From positions 1 through 26,263 of the forward strand of contig CALSCP010002682.1 of the NCBI GenBank assembly GCA_943704425.1: a stretch of 26,263 nt of DNA, given 5' to 3'. Positions 26,228 through 26,263 of this stretch are shown here, piece by piece. This DNA is from Ministeria vibrans ATCC 50519. Taxonomy: Eukaryota; Opisthokonta; Filasterea. The translations under genes and the position numbers were made by a program. The notes under the pieces are model-generated. The model searched no databases and was not told where the DNA came from. It saw only the letters and a list, made by a program, of their open reading frames with translations. The first letter of the stretch is position 1. The number at the start of each line of letters is the position of its first letter.

Positions 26228-26263
<36 letters not shown>
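25567..26263 (+). CDS. Secreted EGF plus GH43-like (five-bladed propeller) protein, 3' end missing
   Basis: The first three exons are visible: 25567-25700, 25764-25915 and 25972-26084. Intron 3 (GTGTGTGTG onward, filled with CT repeats) runs off the window. The 133 residues start with a signal peptide (MQLLIVAVSLIAVALAA), then a compact six-cysteine EGF-like module (CPDDC, then NGECIRDACVCD, ending GPAC), then the start of a catalytic-type domain containing GLYHLFVAEMAGDKCGLHIW, QVAHAVADSLDGPF and SHNPQ. The last set recalls family-43-like glycosidases of protists, where a tryptophan/His-Ala-Val-Ala and a SHNP motif line the propeller. Enzyme activity and substrate are not established, because most of the domain lies outside. 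Intron 2 is only 56 bp. Confidence 0.7.
26127..26263. repeat. (CT)n tracts with embedded CTATCACTTTGTTTCT at the right edge
   Basis: CT runs at 26127-26194 and 26231-26263 flank one exact copy (26193-26208) and one partial copy (26222 onward) of the motif seen in NSF intron 8. They lie in intron 3 of the GH43-like gene. Confidence 0.85.

Overview
The window looks like nuclear DNA of a eukaryotic protist. Genes are split by many short GT-AG introns, coding exons are GC-rich, introns and spacers are AT-rich or full of (CT)n, (GT)n and (AC)n microsatellites, and TAG, TAA and TGA all act as ordinary stops. The gene set (TRAP-alpha, NSF, a JTB-like protein, adhesion-type GPCRs with a GAIN/GPS region and Notch-like EGF repeats) suggests a unicellular holozoan or another complex protist. 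I cannot name the species from sequence alone. A run of A at the extreme left and six Ns at 12068-12073 mark assembly limits.

Layout, left to right. 486-2011 (+) is a five-exon gene for the alpha subunit of the ER translocon-associated protein complex. It converges on a 16-exon NSF gene at 6174-2092 (-) with only 80 bp between stop codons. Behind NSF on the same strand is a four-exon JTB-like membrane protein (7404-6556). A spacer of about 1 kb carrying a CRE-like palindrome and (AC)n leads into the main feature: two tandem paralogous giant receptors on the + strand, at 8389-15174 (uninterrupted, 24 EGF repeats) and 15981-22625 (one small intron, 19 EGF repeats). Each has a signal peptide, a Cys-rich ephrin-receptor-like module, an EGF array, a receptor-L/LRR-like domain, a GAIN/GPS-like region, seven membrane helices of adhesion-GPCR type and an acidic cytoplasmic tail. 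The second receptor converges (144 bp) on a six-exon, membrane-anchored S1/P1-nuclease or zinc phospholipase C-like ectoenzyme (25330-22770, -). That gene shares a 236-bp divergent promoter region with a secreted EGF plus GH43-like protein (25567 onward, +), which runs off the right edge.

Functionally, the left half is secretory-pathway housekeeping (translocation, membrane fusion, a small type I membrane protein). The right half is cell-surface and secreted machinery (two adhesion receptors, a membrane-tethered zinc hydrolase, a secreted glycosidase-like protein). The most notable signals are the receptor pair itself, with patches of near-identity that look like gene conversion, a five-repeat difference in EGF number, a GPS that has lost one of its two cysteine pairs, and two conserved tail motifs that I do not recognise.
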